Assembly (NCBI GenBank): GCA_017940545.1
Contig: JAGAYI010000019.1
Location: 1-32,244, forward strand
Length of the DNA stretch: 32,244 nucleotides
Source of the DNA: Prevotella sp.
GTDB lineage: Bacteria > Bacteroidota > Bacteroidia > Bacteroidales > Bacteroidaceae
Reading direction: 5' to 3'
Both the position numbers and the translations under genes were made by a program. Of this stretch, positions 1-7,484 are shown piece after piece (position 1 is the first letter of the stretch; each line of letters begins with the position of its first letter). The notes under the pieces were generated by a model. That model was not told where the DNA came from. It worked only from the letters and a program-made list of their open reading frames with translations, and did no database searches.

Positions 1-58
1 AATCGGTCATTAGAGATTTATCCCATTCCATTTTCTAATGACCGCCATTAGGAAATTT
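1..58. repeat. Left terminal and subterminal inverted repeats of the IS
   Basis: CGGTCATTAG at 4-13 is the exact reverse complement of CTAATGACCG at 35-44, so the end can fold into a 10-bp stem. A further CATTAGGAAATTT at 47-59 resembles the inner part of the right terminal repeat. Such subterminal copies could be transposase binding sites; that is inference. Confidence 0.7.
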
Positions 59-66
59 CAATTTTA

Positions 67-98
67 TTTCGTTTATTCACAATAAGTTGCTACCTTTG
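67..98 (+). promoter_or_regulatory. Candidate promoter of the IS transposase
   Basis: TACCTTTG at 91-98 matches the Bacteroidota -7 consensus TAnnTTTG. About 20 bp upstream lies TTTCG (67-71), a partial match to the TTTG -33 box. The predicted start of transcription near 105 would give a short leader before the ATG at 121. Confidence 0.55.
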
Positions 99-120
99 CC
101 ACACATTAGAATTGATAGCT

Positions 121-1452
121 ATGATGGGTGATTATGACATAAAGTTCGTTAACAAGGAGATTACCCCGTTCGGCGGGCTTTCCCTGTTTTTGAAGATGCT
201 TGAGAGATGCCATTTTGCAGAGCATATAGAGATGTGCGGTGTTCCGTCCCAGGGCTCCAACAGGGGTTACAAGCCTTTACAGCTGATATTGGGCATGTTC
301 GCCGGAGTATGGTGTGGTGCAAGTTGCTTCGGTCACCTTGACGTAGTCCGGTATGATGCAGCCCTGTGCAAGCTTCTGGGTTGGAAGCGTGGAGCAGACC
401 ACAGGGCTTACCAGCGTTATTTCAACAAGTTCTCACAGGGCGTCAACCAGCGTGTGTTCTGTGAGTTGTTCAGATGGTTCTTCTCCGAGTTGATATTCGA
501 CAACTATACGCTTGACTTTGATTCCACAGTCATGGTTCGTGAGGGCAATCAGGAAGGGGCTGCCAAGGGATACAATCCGAAACGTCCCGGTCGCCCGTCC
601 CATCATCCGCTTCTTGCCTTTGTCTCGGATGTGCGCATGATTGCAAACTACTGGCTGCGTCCCGGCAACACCTCTGCCAGCACCAACTACCTCGCCTTCC
701 TGGAAGACACGCTGTCGCGTCTCCAGGACAAGAAGGTAGGACTTATTCGCATGGATAGTGGCTTCTTTTCTGGAAGCATACTTGATTATCTGGAAAAGGA
801 GCGCTTGCACTATATCATTGCCTGCCGCTTCAACAACCGCATCAAGTACAGCCTGACGCATGAGAATGTCTGGGCAGAAGTGGCAGACGGCCTGGAAATC
901 GCAGAGACGACTTACCAGGCAGAAGGTTGGGAGAAGCCCAGGCGCATCGTCATGGTAAGGCAGGAGTACGAGAAACGCCCGAAGGCGGCAGGAAAGCAGG
1001 TCAGGCAGTTGGAACTGTTTGAGGATGAGAAGGACTTCGGGAAATACAGATACAGCTGCTTTGTCACTGACCTTGGACTACCTGCCAAGATTGTATATGA
1101 CTCGTATCGTGGCAGGGCTGACTCGGAGAACAGGATCAAGGAACTGAAACACGACTTTTCAATAGACGACTTCGTGTCCCACAACTTCTGGGCGACTGAG
1201 GCATGTGGAAACTTCATCGTCATGGCATACAATTTCATGTCCCTGTTCCGCCATGCCTTGATTAACTCCGACAAGAAGAAGTTCCTCAAAACTATCCGAT
1301 ACGAACTAATCTCCACTCCTGCATATTTGGGGAAAACAAAGGATAAGCACATCCTGTACTTGGCAAGGTCGCTGAAGACTCGACAATCTTTCCTTTCGAT
1401 ATGGGAAAAACTGAAGGATTTCTCACTGCCATACAGCACCGAGAAATCCTAA
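121..1452 (+). CDS. IS1380-family transposase
   Basis: This 443-residue protein is a DDE transposase that would cut and insert the surrounding element. The segment GYNPKRPGRPSHHP following an FDST motif is characteristic of the IS1380 family. Likely catalytic acids are D134 (FDST), D212 (RMDSGF) and E336 (ADSENRIKEL), in the order and spacing expected for DDE enzymes with an inserted domain before the Glu. The reading frame is open from a TTG at 112, but the ATG at 121 is preferred because it follows the candidate promoter closely. The stop codon at 1450-1452 lies inside the right terminal repeat. Nothing is missing compared with the usual length of about 430-450 residues, so the copy may be active. 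Confidence 0.9.
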   Translation: MMGDYDIKFVNKEITPFGGLSLFLKMLERCHFAEHIEMCGVPSQGSNRGYKPLQLILGMFAGVWCGASCFGHLDVVRYDAALCKLLGWKRGADHRAYQRYFNKFSQGVNQRVFCELFRWFFSELIFDNYTLDFDSTVMVREGNQEGAAKGYNPKRPGRPSHHPLLAFVSDVRMIANYWLRPGNTSASTNYLAFLEDTLSRLQDKKVGLIRMDSGFFSGSILDYLEKERLHYIIACRFNNRIKYSLTHENVWAEVADGLEIAETTYQAEGWEKPRRIVMVRQEYEKRPKAAGKQVRQLELFEDEKDFGKYRYSCFVTDLGLPAKIVYDSYRGRADSENRIKELKHDFSIDDFVSHNFWATEACGNFIVMAYNFMSLFRHALINSDKKKFLKTIRYELISTPAYLGKTKDKHILYLARSLKTRQSFLSIWEKLKDFSLPYSTEKS

Positions 1453-1461
1453 TGACCGATT
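1449..1461. repeat. Right terminal inverted repeat of the IS
   Basis: Reading the minus strand from 1461 gives AATCGGTCATTAG, identical to the first 13 bases of the window. Confidence 0.8.
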
Positions 1462-1501
1462 TGGGTTAAAAACTTTCTCATATTTACATATTTTATCGAT
1501 G

Positions 1502-1533
1502 CAAAGGTATGGAATATCTACCAAACGCCCAAA
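1502..1533 (-). promoter_or_regulatory. Leftward promoter abutting the IS right end
   Basis: On the minus strand TTTG (1530-1533) is followed after 20 bp by TACCTTTG (1509-1502), a near-ideal Bacteroidota promoter. Its transcript would start near 1495 and run straight into the IS end at 1462, about 30 bp on. No gene in this window is served by it, so it probably belonged to a leftward gene that the IS separated from its promoter. The rest of 1463-1695 shows no gene; it includes the short repeated string CAGAGTCGCAGAG near 1645. Confidence 0.6.
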
Positions 1534-1695
1534 AAAGATAGATATTTATTTCCAGTTAGTAGAAATCCAAAGCCTATTCTTCGATAAAATTTTCCGGTTT
1601 AACGATTATTATTATTCAACTTTCGCCAGCCATTTTTATCGCGCAGAGTCGCAGAGTTGACGGAGTTTTCTATTGAGAAGAATGAATAACGTCAA

Positions 1696-3117
1696 TTACT
1701 CTTGCAGCGGTTTCTTTCTAAATATCTTCCAGCCAAGGGCGGCCACCAGAATACTGGCAAAGGGCGAAAGGATGTTGAAGAAACAATAAGGCAGGTAAGT
1801 AAGGGTAGAAACTCCCAGCACCGTGCTTTGCGTCAGACCACAAGTATTCCAAGGCACGAGCACGGAAGTAACAGTAGCACCATCCTCACAGCTGCGGCTC
1901 AGCAGGCGGGCCTCGTAGCCCCGCTCAAGGTAAGTATTCCTGAACATCTGACTGGACAGCATGATGGAGAGGTACTGGTCGGCCAACGCGACGTTACAGA
2001 AGAAGGCCGTGCCGACGGTAGATGCCACTAACGAGGCAGTGCCATGAGCCAGGCGCAGAACGAGTTTCATCAGGTCCTGCAACTGCCCCGTGGCAGTCAG
2101 CGTACCACCAAAGGTCTGGGCGCAGATGATGAGCCAAATGGTGGGCATCATGCCACCCATGCCGCTGGTTTGCACCAACTGGTTGAGCATGGGCACGCCG
2201 GTCTCTATGCTGGTGCTGCCGTAACACACCTGCATCATGCCTTTATAAGAGGCAATGAATCCGCGGCCTTCCTCGCCGGATATCTGGTGGACAAGCTGTG
2301 GCTGAAACAGAAGGCCCACAACGACAGCTAACAGAATGGCCAGAAACAGCACCACCATGGACGGCCAGCGCCGCGCTATCATCACGCCCGTCACGACGGG
2401 AACGAGCAACAGCCAGGGCGATATGACAAACGTACGCTCCAAGCCTCCCATGAACTCCGCAACATTACCATGCCCTGACACGTTCATGGCAAAGCCGGCG
2501 ACCAGGAAGACGGAAAGCGATACGCAAAACGTGGGGACGGTGGTGTAAAGCATGTAGCGAATGTGGGTGAAGAGCTCTGTTCCCGAAACGCTCGAGGCAA
2601 GCACGGTGGTGTCGGAAAGTGGCGACAGCTTGTCGCCGAAATAGGCTCCCGTAATGATGGAACCTGCTATCCAGCCATCGTCAAAGCCATGAGCCTTGCC
2701 AATGCCCATGAGCGCCACGCCAATGGTGGCTACCGTGGTCCACGAAGAGCCAATCATCAGACTGACCAGCGCACAAAGCAGGCTGCTGCTGACCAGGAAT
2801 ATTTCCGGCCGCAGAATCTGCATGCCGTAATAAATCATGGTGGGCACAATGCCCGACACCATCCATGTGCCGCCTATGGCTCCGATGAGCAGCAAAATGA
2901 TGATGGCAGGTGTGCAACTGGATATCTTGTCGGTTATTTCTGCCTCCAAGCGGCTCCACTCCAACCGCTTGGCAAAGTGGCCCACCAGCACGCTGACGGC
3001 CGATGCCGCCAGAAGCGACACCTGGCTGGCACCATCTAACGTTGCGTTGCCGAAGACGGCAACGCAACACGTTATAAGGATGACCAATACCACAAACGGC
3101 AGGAACGACCACATCAT
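1696..3117 (-). CDS. nhaC: NhaC-type Na+/H+ antiporter
   Basis: This 473-residue inner-membrane protein exchanges sodium for protons in pH and sodium homeostasis. The stretch GAYFGDKLSPLSDT (residues 147-160) is the hallmark of the NhaC family, and the rest is about a dozen hydrophobic segments joined by short loops. The frame stays open to 3270, but those extra residues overlap the upstream transporter out of frame and look unlike NhaC, so the ATG at 3117 is chosen, 28 bp after the POT gene. It is the last gene of a leftward four-gene operon. The substrate could be another small exchange pair (for example malate/lactate as in MleN-like relatives), but the context does not decide. Confidence 0.9.
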   Translation of the reverse strand: MMWSFLPFVVLVILITCCVAVFGNATLDGASQVSLLAASAVSVLVGHFAKRLEWSRLEAEITDKISSCTPAIIILLLIGAIGGTWMVSGIVPTMIYYGMQILRPEIFLVSSSLLCALVSLMIGSSWTTVATIGVALMGIGKAHGFDDGWIAGSIITGAYFGDKLSPLSDTTVLASSVSGTELFTHIRYMLYTTVPTFCVSLSVFLVAGFAMNVSGHGNVAEFMGGLERTFVISPWLLLVPVVTGVMIARRWPSMVVLFLAILLAVVVGLLFQPQLVHQISGEEGRGFIASYKGMMQVCYGSTSIETGVPMLNQLVQTSGMGGMMPTIWLIICAQTFGGTLTATGQLQDLMKLVLRLAHGTASLVASTVGTAFFCNVALADQYLSIMLSSQMFRNTYLERGYEARLLSRSCEDGATVTSVLVPWNTCGLTQSTVLGVSTLTYLPYCFFNILSPFASILVAALGWKIFRKKPLQE

Positions 3118-3145
3118 CTCTATCTTCTGGTAAACGGACAGACGG

Positions 3146-4705
3146 TTACTTGGTGACGCGCTCCAACCAGCTGACCATGGCATACATGACACCCATGGAA
3201 ATGAGGCACACCACAAGGAACACAGTCCAACAGATCCAGATGGGCCACTCGTTGTAAATGAGCGGACCAATCCACAGCAGGCCGTTGCCTACGGCCGTCG
3301 CTCCGAGCCAGAGGCCCTGGCAGAGACCCTGCAGATGCTTCGGCGCTACCTTCGACACGAACGACAGTCCGAGTGGCGAAATGAACAGCTCGGCCACGGT
3401 GAGGAAGAAGTAGGTGACAATGAGCACCCACGGACCGGCTTTCAGACCGGCCTTGGCAGAATCGGCCAACACCGTGAACTCATTGGCCGAAGGGTAGTCC
3501 TGCATCAGGCTATAGACGGCAAGGAAGAGGTAGGCTATGCCGGCAATGCCCATGCCGTAGGCTATCTTGCGGGGCGTGGAAATGGCACGTCCCCGGGCCG
3601 TGAACTGCGAGAACACCCACATGATAACCGGCGTCAGCACAATGACGAAGAAGGGATTGACAGCCTGCCAGATTTCGGGAGCAATGGCATCGGTCTGCAC
3701 GAAGTCGCGAGCAAAGAACGAAAGCGACTGTCCGTTCTGGTGGAACGAGAACCAGAAGAACACCGCAATGCCCAACACGGCAAACAGGGCATACATGCGC
3801 TGCTTGATTTCCTTTGCCATGGCCTGCTTCTCTTCGTCGGTGTAACCCTCGGAGACGGCAGCCTCCTTCTTGCCCGGTGTGGGGAAGAGGTGCTTCGACA
3901 GGAGGAAGATGGCAAGCGAAATGAGCATGGTGACTACCGACGCGATGAACGAATAGTGTATGCCCGTATTGAAGATGTCAAGATAGTGGGTGCAGAACGC
4001 GCCCAGGTCGGCGGTGTTGCCGCCTACCTTCGCAACCAGCTCAGTAAGGTTGCTCATGTGGTCGGCCGGCATCTGGCTGCCCATGCTGATGAACTCATGA
4101 CAGAGTTTGGGCAGGTCGGCATTATACTCCAGACCGTTACGGTTTAGCCACCAGCTGCGCAGCAGGGGGGCAATGAACGGAGCGACGAGGGCACCCACGT
4201 TGATGAAGACGTAGAAAATCTGGAAACCGGCATCACGCTGCCCCTGTGCCCACTTCAGGCGTTCGGGACTTTCCTTGGCTGCCTTGGCCTCGAAGTTGTC
4301 GTACATCTGTCCCACAATAGCCTGCAGATTACCCTTGAAGAGACCGTTGCCACAGGCAATGAGCGCCAGGGCGAAGATGGTGAACGCCAGCAGCCACGAG
4401 GTATTGTCGGGCGTGGCCAGCACGGGAATGGAGAGCAGCACGTAGCCAGAGGCCATGATGACCAGGCCCCAGGCAATGGTGGCTTTGTAGTTCTGAGTGC
4501 GGTCGGCAATGATGCCGCCGACAAGACTGAGCACGTAGATGGCTGTCAGGAACATGGCGGCAATGAAACCGCTTTGGCCGTCGCTAAGGCCGAACTTTGA
4601 ACAAAGGAAGAGCGCCAGCACGGCATTCATGATGTAATAGCCGAAGCGTTCGCCCATGTTGCTGAGAGCTGCCAGCAGCAGCCCTTTAGGATGATTTTTG
4701 AACAT
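3146..4705 (-). CDS. POT/PTR2-family proton-coupled peptide transporter
   Basis: This 519-residue polytopic inner-membrane protein belongs to the proton-dependent oligopeptide transporter family, which imports di- and tripeptides with protons. The N-terminal GERFGYY (residues 18-24) corresponds to the proton-coupling ExxERF motif, although the first Glu of the canonical motif appears to be replaced (SNMGER). GNGLFKGNLQAIVG matches the second family signature. About 14 hydrophobic segments are visible, with a long loop at roughly residues 195-255, as seen in Bacteroidota members. It starts 6 bp after the beta-barrel gene and ends 28 bp before nhaC, so the genes are almost certainly co-transcribed. 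Peptide is the likely substrate; the exact specificity is not visible. Confidence 0.9.
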   Translation of the reverse strand: MFKNHPKGLLLAALSNMGERFGYYIMNAVLALFLCSKFGLSDGQSGFIAAMFLTAIYVLSLVGGIIADRTQNYKATIAWGLVIMASGYVLLSIPVLATPDNTSWLLAFTIFALALIACGNGLFKGNLQAIVGQMYDNFEAKAAKESPERLKWAQGQRDAGFQIFYVFINVGALVAPFIAPLLRSWWLNRNGLEYNADLPKLCHEFISMGSQMPADHMSNLTELVAKVGGNTADLGAFCTHYLDIFNTGIHYSFIASVVTMLISLAIFLLSKHLFPTPGKKEAAVSEGYTDEEKQAMAKEIKQRMYALFAVLGIAVFFWFSFHQNGQSLSFFARDFVQTDAIAPEIWQAVNPFFVIVLTPVIMWVFSQFTARGRAISTPRKIAYGMGIAGIAYLFLAVYSLMQDYPSANEFTVLADSAKAGLKAGPWVLIVTYFFLTVAELFISPLGLSFVSKVAPKHLQGLCQGLWLGATAVGNGLLWIGPLIYNEWPIWICWTVFLVVCLISMGVMYAMVSWLERVTK

Positions 4706-4711
4706 AGCTTT

Positions 4712-5521
4712 TTATTTTATTTTGTTGTTTTTTGTCTTGGCAATGTCAAACAAGTAACTCAGTTTTATGACAATGTTGCCATAGTTGGAGCGGGCAAAAT
4801 AGTCGCGCTTGCTACTGCCGTAAATGTTACCCAGTCCGAAGTAGTAACGCCCTTCAAGCAGAATGTGGCCGGCTTTGGGAATGGAGAACTCGATGCCGCC
4901 ACCTGCCGCAATGCCGTAGTCGAACTTTTTTTCCACGGGCATGGTTTCCTGGTTGATGACGCGCGAGGCACGACTGCTGATGTTGCGCCGGCTGAGCTCG
5001 TAATTGGCTTTGGTACTCTCGTTCAGGTAGAGCCCGAACTGCGGACCGGCCTGAATGAAGAACTGGAAGCCCTTGCGCTCGCGTCCCCACCCCATGCGGG
5101 CCAGCAGGGGAACCTGCACGTAGTTGATGCGGCGCTCATATTCTTCCGGCAACTCGGTTTGCGGGTTAATGACGGGTTCGTCGTTCATGTCGAGAATGTC
5201 CTGCTGCCAACCTATCTGGGCGTAGTTCACCTCGGCAACTATGGCACAGATGCTGCTGAAATATTTTTCGGTGGTATAGCGGAAGGTCAGTCCGCCCAGC
5301 ATTCCGCCATACTGTTTCTGAGGAACAACAGGCATAAAGTCGATGGTGCTGAAGACGTAGCCTCCACTGACGCCCACGGCAAACTCATCGCGGTGGTCGC
5401 CAATCTGTGCGGCTGAGGTTAAAGGTAAAAAGGTAAAAAGGTAAAAAAGTAAAAAACATTTCACCCATTTCGCTCTCCCTACCTTATTAAATATAAAGTT
5501 TATCATGCTTCTTTTTTCCAT
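4712..5521 (-). CDS. Outer-membrane beta-barrel protein, PorT/OMP_b-brl-like
   Basis: This 269-residue precursor has a hydrophobic signal segment ending LTSAAQ and then alternating strands rich in Gly and aromatic residues (GVSGGYVFSTIDFMP, GGLTFRYTTEKYF, FGLYLNES), ending in an aromatic-rich strand (IVIKLSYLFDI). This is typical of the small porin-like barrels of Bacteroidota that include PorT. The frame is open to 5623, but that overlaps the upstream gene; ATG at 5521 (or 5506) fits the signal peptide and leaves a 17-bp gap. The signal peptide is partly encoded by an 8-bp tandem repeat. Its role is unknown; neighbours suggest an envelope function. Confidence 0.75.
   Translation of the reverse strand: MEKRSMINFIFNKVGRAKWVKCFLLFYLFTFLPLTSAAQIGDHRDEFAVGVSGGYVFSTIDFMPVVPQKQYGGMLGGLTFRYTTEKYFSSICAIVAEVNYAQIGWQQDILDMNDEPVINPQTELPEEYERRINYVQVPLLARMGWGRERKGFQFFIQAGPQFGLYLNESTKANYELSRRNISSRASRVINQETMPVEKKFDYGIAAGGGIEFSIPKAGHILLEGRYYFGLGNIYGSSKRDYFARSNYGNIVIKLSYLFDIAKTKNNKIK
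5423..5454. repeat. 8-bp tandem repeat (four units) in a signal-peptide coding region
   Basis: On the plus strand AGGTAAAA occurs at 5423-5430, 5431-5438 and 5439-5446, and a one-mismatch copy AAGTAAAA at 5447-5454. On the coding (minus) strand it encodes the hydrophobic core of the signal peptide. The unit is not a multiple of three, so gain or loss of one unit would shift the frame. Confidence 0.9.
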
Positions 5522-5538
5522 GCCTTTTACTTGCCTTT

Positions 5539-6912
5539 TCAGAATTTGATGGTTTCTATGCGCTTTTCGGGCGTGTAGTGAATAAACATGATGTGCCTGT
5601 TTTCCAGTCCGCCATTCCCGCAACGCTCGAACGACAAGGGTGTCTGAATGGCAGGATAGCCCACCATGCCCGGCGCTCCGCTGAAGTGCTTGCCATACAT
5701 GTGAAGTCCCCGCATGAAGTAGAAGGCATGGTCGAAGCCCGTTATGGCAAACCGCGGCAGGGAGTTCATCATGTCAGCATGGAAATTCCAACGATACTTC
5801 TGCTCAATGCGCTTGGTGCGTGGCGACTGGGGGTCGTAGTAAAAGGCTGTCGGTATGTGTACGTCGAGCTGGTGGAACTTGTCAATGTTCCTGCTGGTGT
5901 AAAGCATCCACTCGGTGTAGCCGAAGAGCGTCACCTCTAATTCCTGATGATCGACAAGCATTCCCGTCAGTTTCGACAAGGCCTTGCGCAGTTCCCTGTT
6001 GTGCTCAGAGTTGAGCACCACCACATTGCGCTGTGCCATGCTGAAGTTCTGCACGAACTTTTCCTCGCTGGTGTTCAGGTTGGTCAGGGCGTAGTTCACC
6101 ATTTTCTCGTCAAGGCGCTTGCGCAAGGCAGTCGTGAAGGAGCCTTTGGTGCTGGTGGAGTCGTTACAGTCAATGATGACCGGATGGCAGTTGGGGAACT
6201 GCTTGAGAAAATGGTCAACCGTGTTCAGGTTAAAGTCAGAGGGCGACTGATACACCTGGAAGAGCAACGGGTTGCGATTAACCTCAGGCGTATTGATGGA
6301 GAAAGGAATAAGCACGCGAATGTCGTTCTTCTCAGCAAACCGGCTGATGGCCGGCACCATTTTCGAATACAGGGGGCCGATGATCAGGTCCAACTGGGCC
6401 GCCTCGTCAGTAAGAAACTGGTTGACGTCGGTGTCCTCGGCCACGTTCCATGCATGCAAGTCAATGGACATGCCCGTCTGTCGAAGGCTGTCACAAGCCA
6501 TCAGCACACCTCGATAATACTCTATCATACGCCGGCCGTCGCCATTGACGGTGTGCAGGGGCAGCATCACGCCAACGCGCACTTCCCGGTCACGGACATC
6601 GCCCTTCCGGGGCAATGCCGGTTTGACGGGAGCCGGCTGCACCGGCTGCGCGTCGGGCTTCACCTGCGGTTCCGGAAAAGGAATACAGACAAAGGTGCCC
6701 TTCTTCAGCACAAAGTCAGGCTGCAGCATCTCCGGGTTCGCCTTTTTCAGCGCATCGACCGTCACACCATAATCATTGGCAATACTATAAATAGTTTCCT
6801 TACGTTTTACCTTATGAACATCGCGCCACCGGGGAACCTGTGCCAACAAGGTTTCTGTAGCGAAAAACAACATCACGAAAAGCATGATGTATGTAAAGAC
6901 TGTACGCTTCAT
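5539..6912 (-). CDS. LysM-domain protein with a type I periplasmic-binding fold
   Basis: The 457-residue precursor begins with a signal peptide (cleavage expected after TLLA, about residue 25), then a LysM domain at about 32-78 (HKVKRKETIYSIANDYGVTV...), a Pro-rich linker at about 80-102, and a C-terminal type I periplasmic-binding fold from about residue 110 (VRVGVMLPLHTVNGDGRRM, LDLIIGPLYSKMVPAIS, RVLIPFS). LysM binds peptidoglycan; the second fold resembles ligand-binding proteins and the LpoA-type activators of penicillin-binding proteins. The frame runs to a TTG at 6921, but the ATG at 6912 is preferred. It is the first gene of the operon leading to nhaC. It probably acts in the periplasm on the cell wall; the ligand is unknown. 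Confidence 0.8.
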   Translation of the reverse strand: MKRTVFTYIMLFVMLFFATETLLAQVPRWRDVHKVKRKETIYSIANDYGVTVDALKKANPEMLQPDFVLKKGTFVCIPFPEPQVKPDAQPVQPAPVKPALPRKGDVRDREVRVGVMLPLHTVNGDGRRMIEYYRGVLMACDSLRQTGMSIDLHAWNVAEDTDVNQFLTDEAAQLDLIIGPLYSKMVPAISRFAEKNDIRVLIPFSINTPEVNRNPLLFQVYQSPSDFNLNTVDHFLKQFPNCHPVIIDCNDSTSTKGSFTTALRKRLDEKMVNYALTNLNTSEEKFVQNFSMAQRNVVVLNSEHNRELRKALSKLTGMLVDHQELEVTLFGYTEWMLYTSRNIDKFHQLDVHIPTAFYYDPQSPRTKRIEQKYRWNFHADMMNSLPRFAITGFDHAFYFMRGLHMYGKHFSGAPGMVGYPAIQTPLSFERCGNGGLENRHIMFIHYTPEKRIETIKF

Positions 6913-6938
6913 TTTCTTCAAATTAGCTAATTTGCTTG

Positions 6939-6946
6939 CAAAGATA
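6939..6946 (-). promoter_or_regulatory. -7 box for the leftward LysM-to-nhaC operon
   Basis: The minus strand reads TATCTTTG (6946 to 6939), matching TAnnTTTG, 26 bp before the ATG at 6912. No good TTTG -33 box is seen at the expected distance; GGTTC near 6966 is the nearest. Confidence 0.6.
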
Positions 6947-6988
6947 CGAAATATTTTGCAACCTGAACCGTTTTAGAAAAAAAATTCA

Positions 6989-6996
6989 TACCTTTG
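6989..6996 (+). promoter_or_regulatory. -7 box for the rightward sorting-domain/uvrA operon
   Basis: TACCTTTG at 6989-6996 fits TAnnTTTG and lies 20 bp before the ATG at 7017. The -33 region is weak (TTTT at 6971-6974, spacing too short). With the opposite box at 6939-6946 it forms a compact divergent promoter pair. Confidence 0.65.
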
Positions 6997-7016
6997 CAAT
7001 TCAAATCATCACAATT

Positions 7017-7484
7017 ATGACATTTCAACGCTTGTTTACATTCATTTTTTCGGCTTTCCTGGCTACAAGCCTCTACGCACAGAGTGAAGACACCAATACC
7101 GAAAACGAAGAAAAAACGGAACAGGGCACCGAAGAGGGAACTGAAGAGGGCACAGAGGAAGGCGACAGCGCCAAGACAACAGTAAGCTACATTGAGATTC
7201 CCAACGCCTTCTCGCCCAACCAAGACGGCTACAACGACGACTACCACGTCACGAAACACGCCAACATCACCGAGTTCCGCGCCATCATCTTCAACCGTTG
7301 GGGCCAGAAACTCTACGAGTGGACCGACATTAACGGGAAATGGGACGGCACCCATAACGGACAGCTTGTCAAGCAGGGAACCTATTTCGTTCTTATCAAC
7401 GCGAAGGGCTCCGACGGAAAAGTGCACACCATCAAACGTGACGTAAACGTTCTTTATCGGGTAGCAAACAATGAACAACAATAA
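7017..7484 (+). CDS. Short secreted protein made of a T9SS type B sorting domain (CHU_C-like)
   Basis: The 155-residue protein has a signal peptide (1-22, ending SLYAQ), an acidic low-complexity stretch (about 23-52) with three GTEE repeats, and then a C-terminal domain at about 58-147. That domain carries the signature of gliding-motility-associated sorting domains: IPNAFSPNQDGYNDDY, FNRWGQKLYEW, WDG, GTYFVLI. In the family this domain routes a much larger passenger through the type IX secretion system, but here no passenger exists. The frame is open from 6936; ATG at 7017 is chosen because the signal peptide begins there. It overlaps uvrA by 14 bp, so the two are translationally linked. It may be a sorting-domain remnant or a small surface protein. 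Confidence 0.8.
   Translation: MTFQRLFTFIFSAFLATSLYAQSEDTNTENEEKTEQGTEEGTEEGTEEGDSAKTTVSYIEIPNAFSPNQDGYNDDYHVTKHANITEFRAIIFNRWGQKLYEWTDINGKWDGTHNGQLVKQGTYFVLINAKGSDGKVHTIKRDVNVLYRVANNEQQ
7125..7160 (+). repeat. 12-bp coding repeat encoding GTEE units
   Basis: Three consecutive 12-bp units encode Gly-Thr-Glu-Glu, with synonymous changes between units (GGCACC, GGAACT, GGCACA). Unit-number changes would keep the frame and only alter linker length. Confidence 0.75.

Larger units (their letters stand above)
1..1462 (+). mobile_element. IS1380-family insertion sequence, apparently complete
   Basis: The element is bounded by terminal inverted repeats: AATCGGTCATTAG at 1-13 and its reverse complement at about 1449-1461, after which the next bases also match loosely (AGATTT against GATTT). 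One transposase gene fills the interior and its stop codon lies in the right repeat. The window starts at or inside the left end, so the target-site duplication and exact outer boundary cannot be checked. The left end carries extra copies of the terminal motif (CTAATGACCG at 35-44 and CATTAG at 47-52), giving a stem with 4-13. Family assignment rests on the transposase. Confidence 0.85.

Noticed and set aside
1-20. Target-site duplication of the IS1380-type element
   Set aside because: The left flank lies outside the window, so it cannot be tested.
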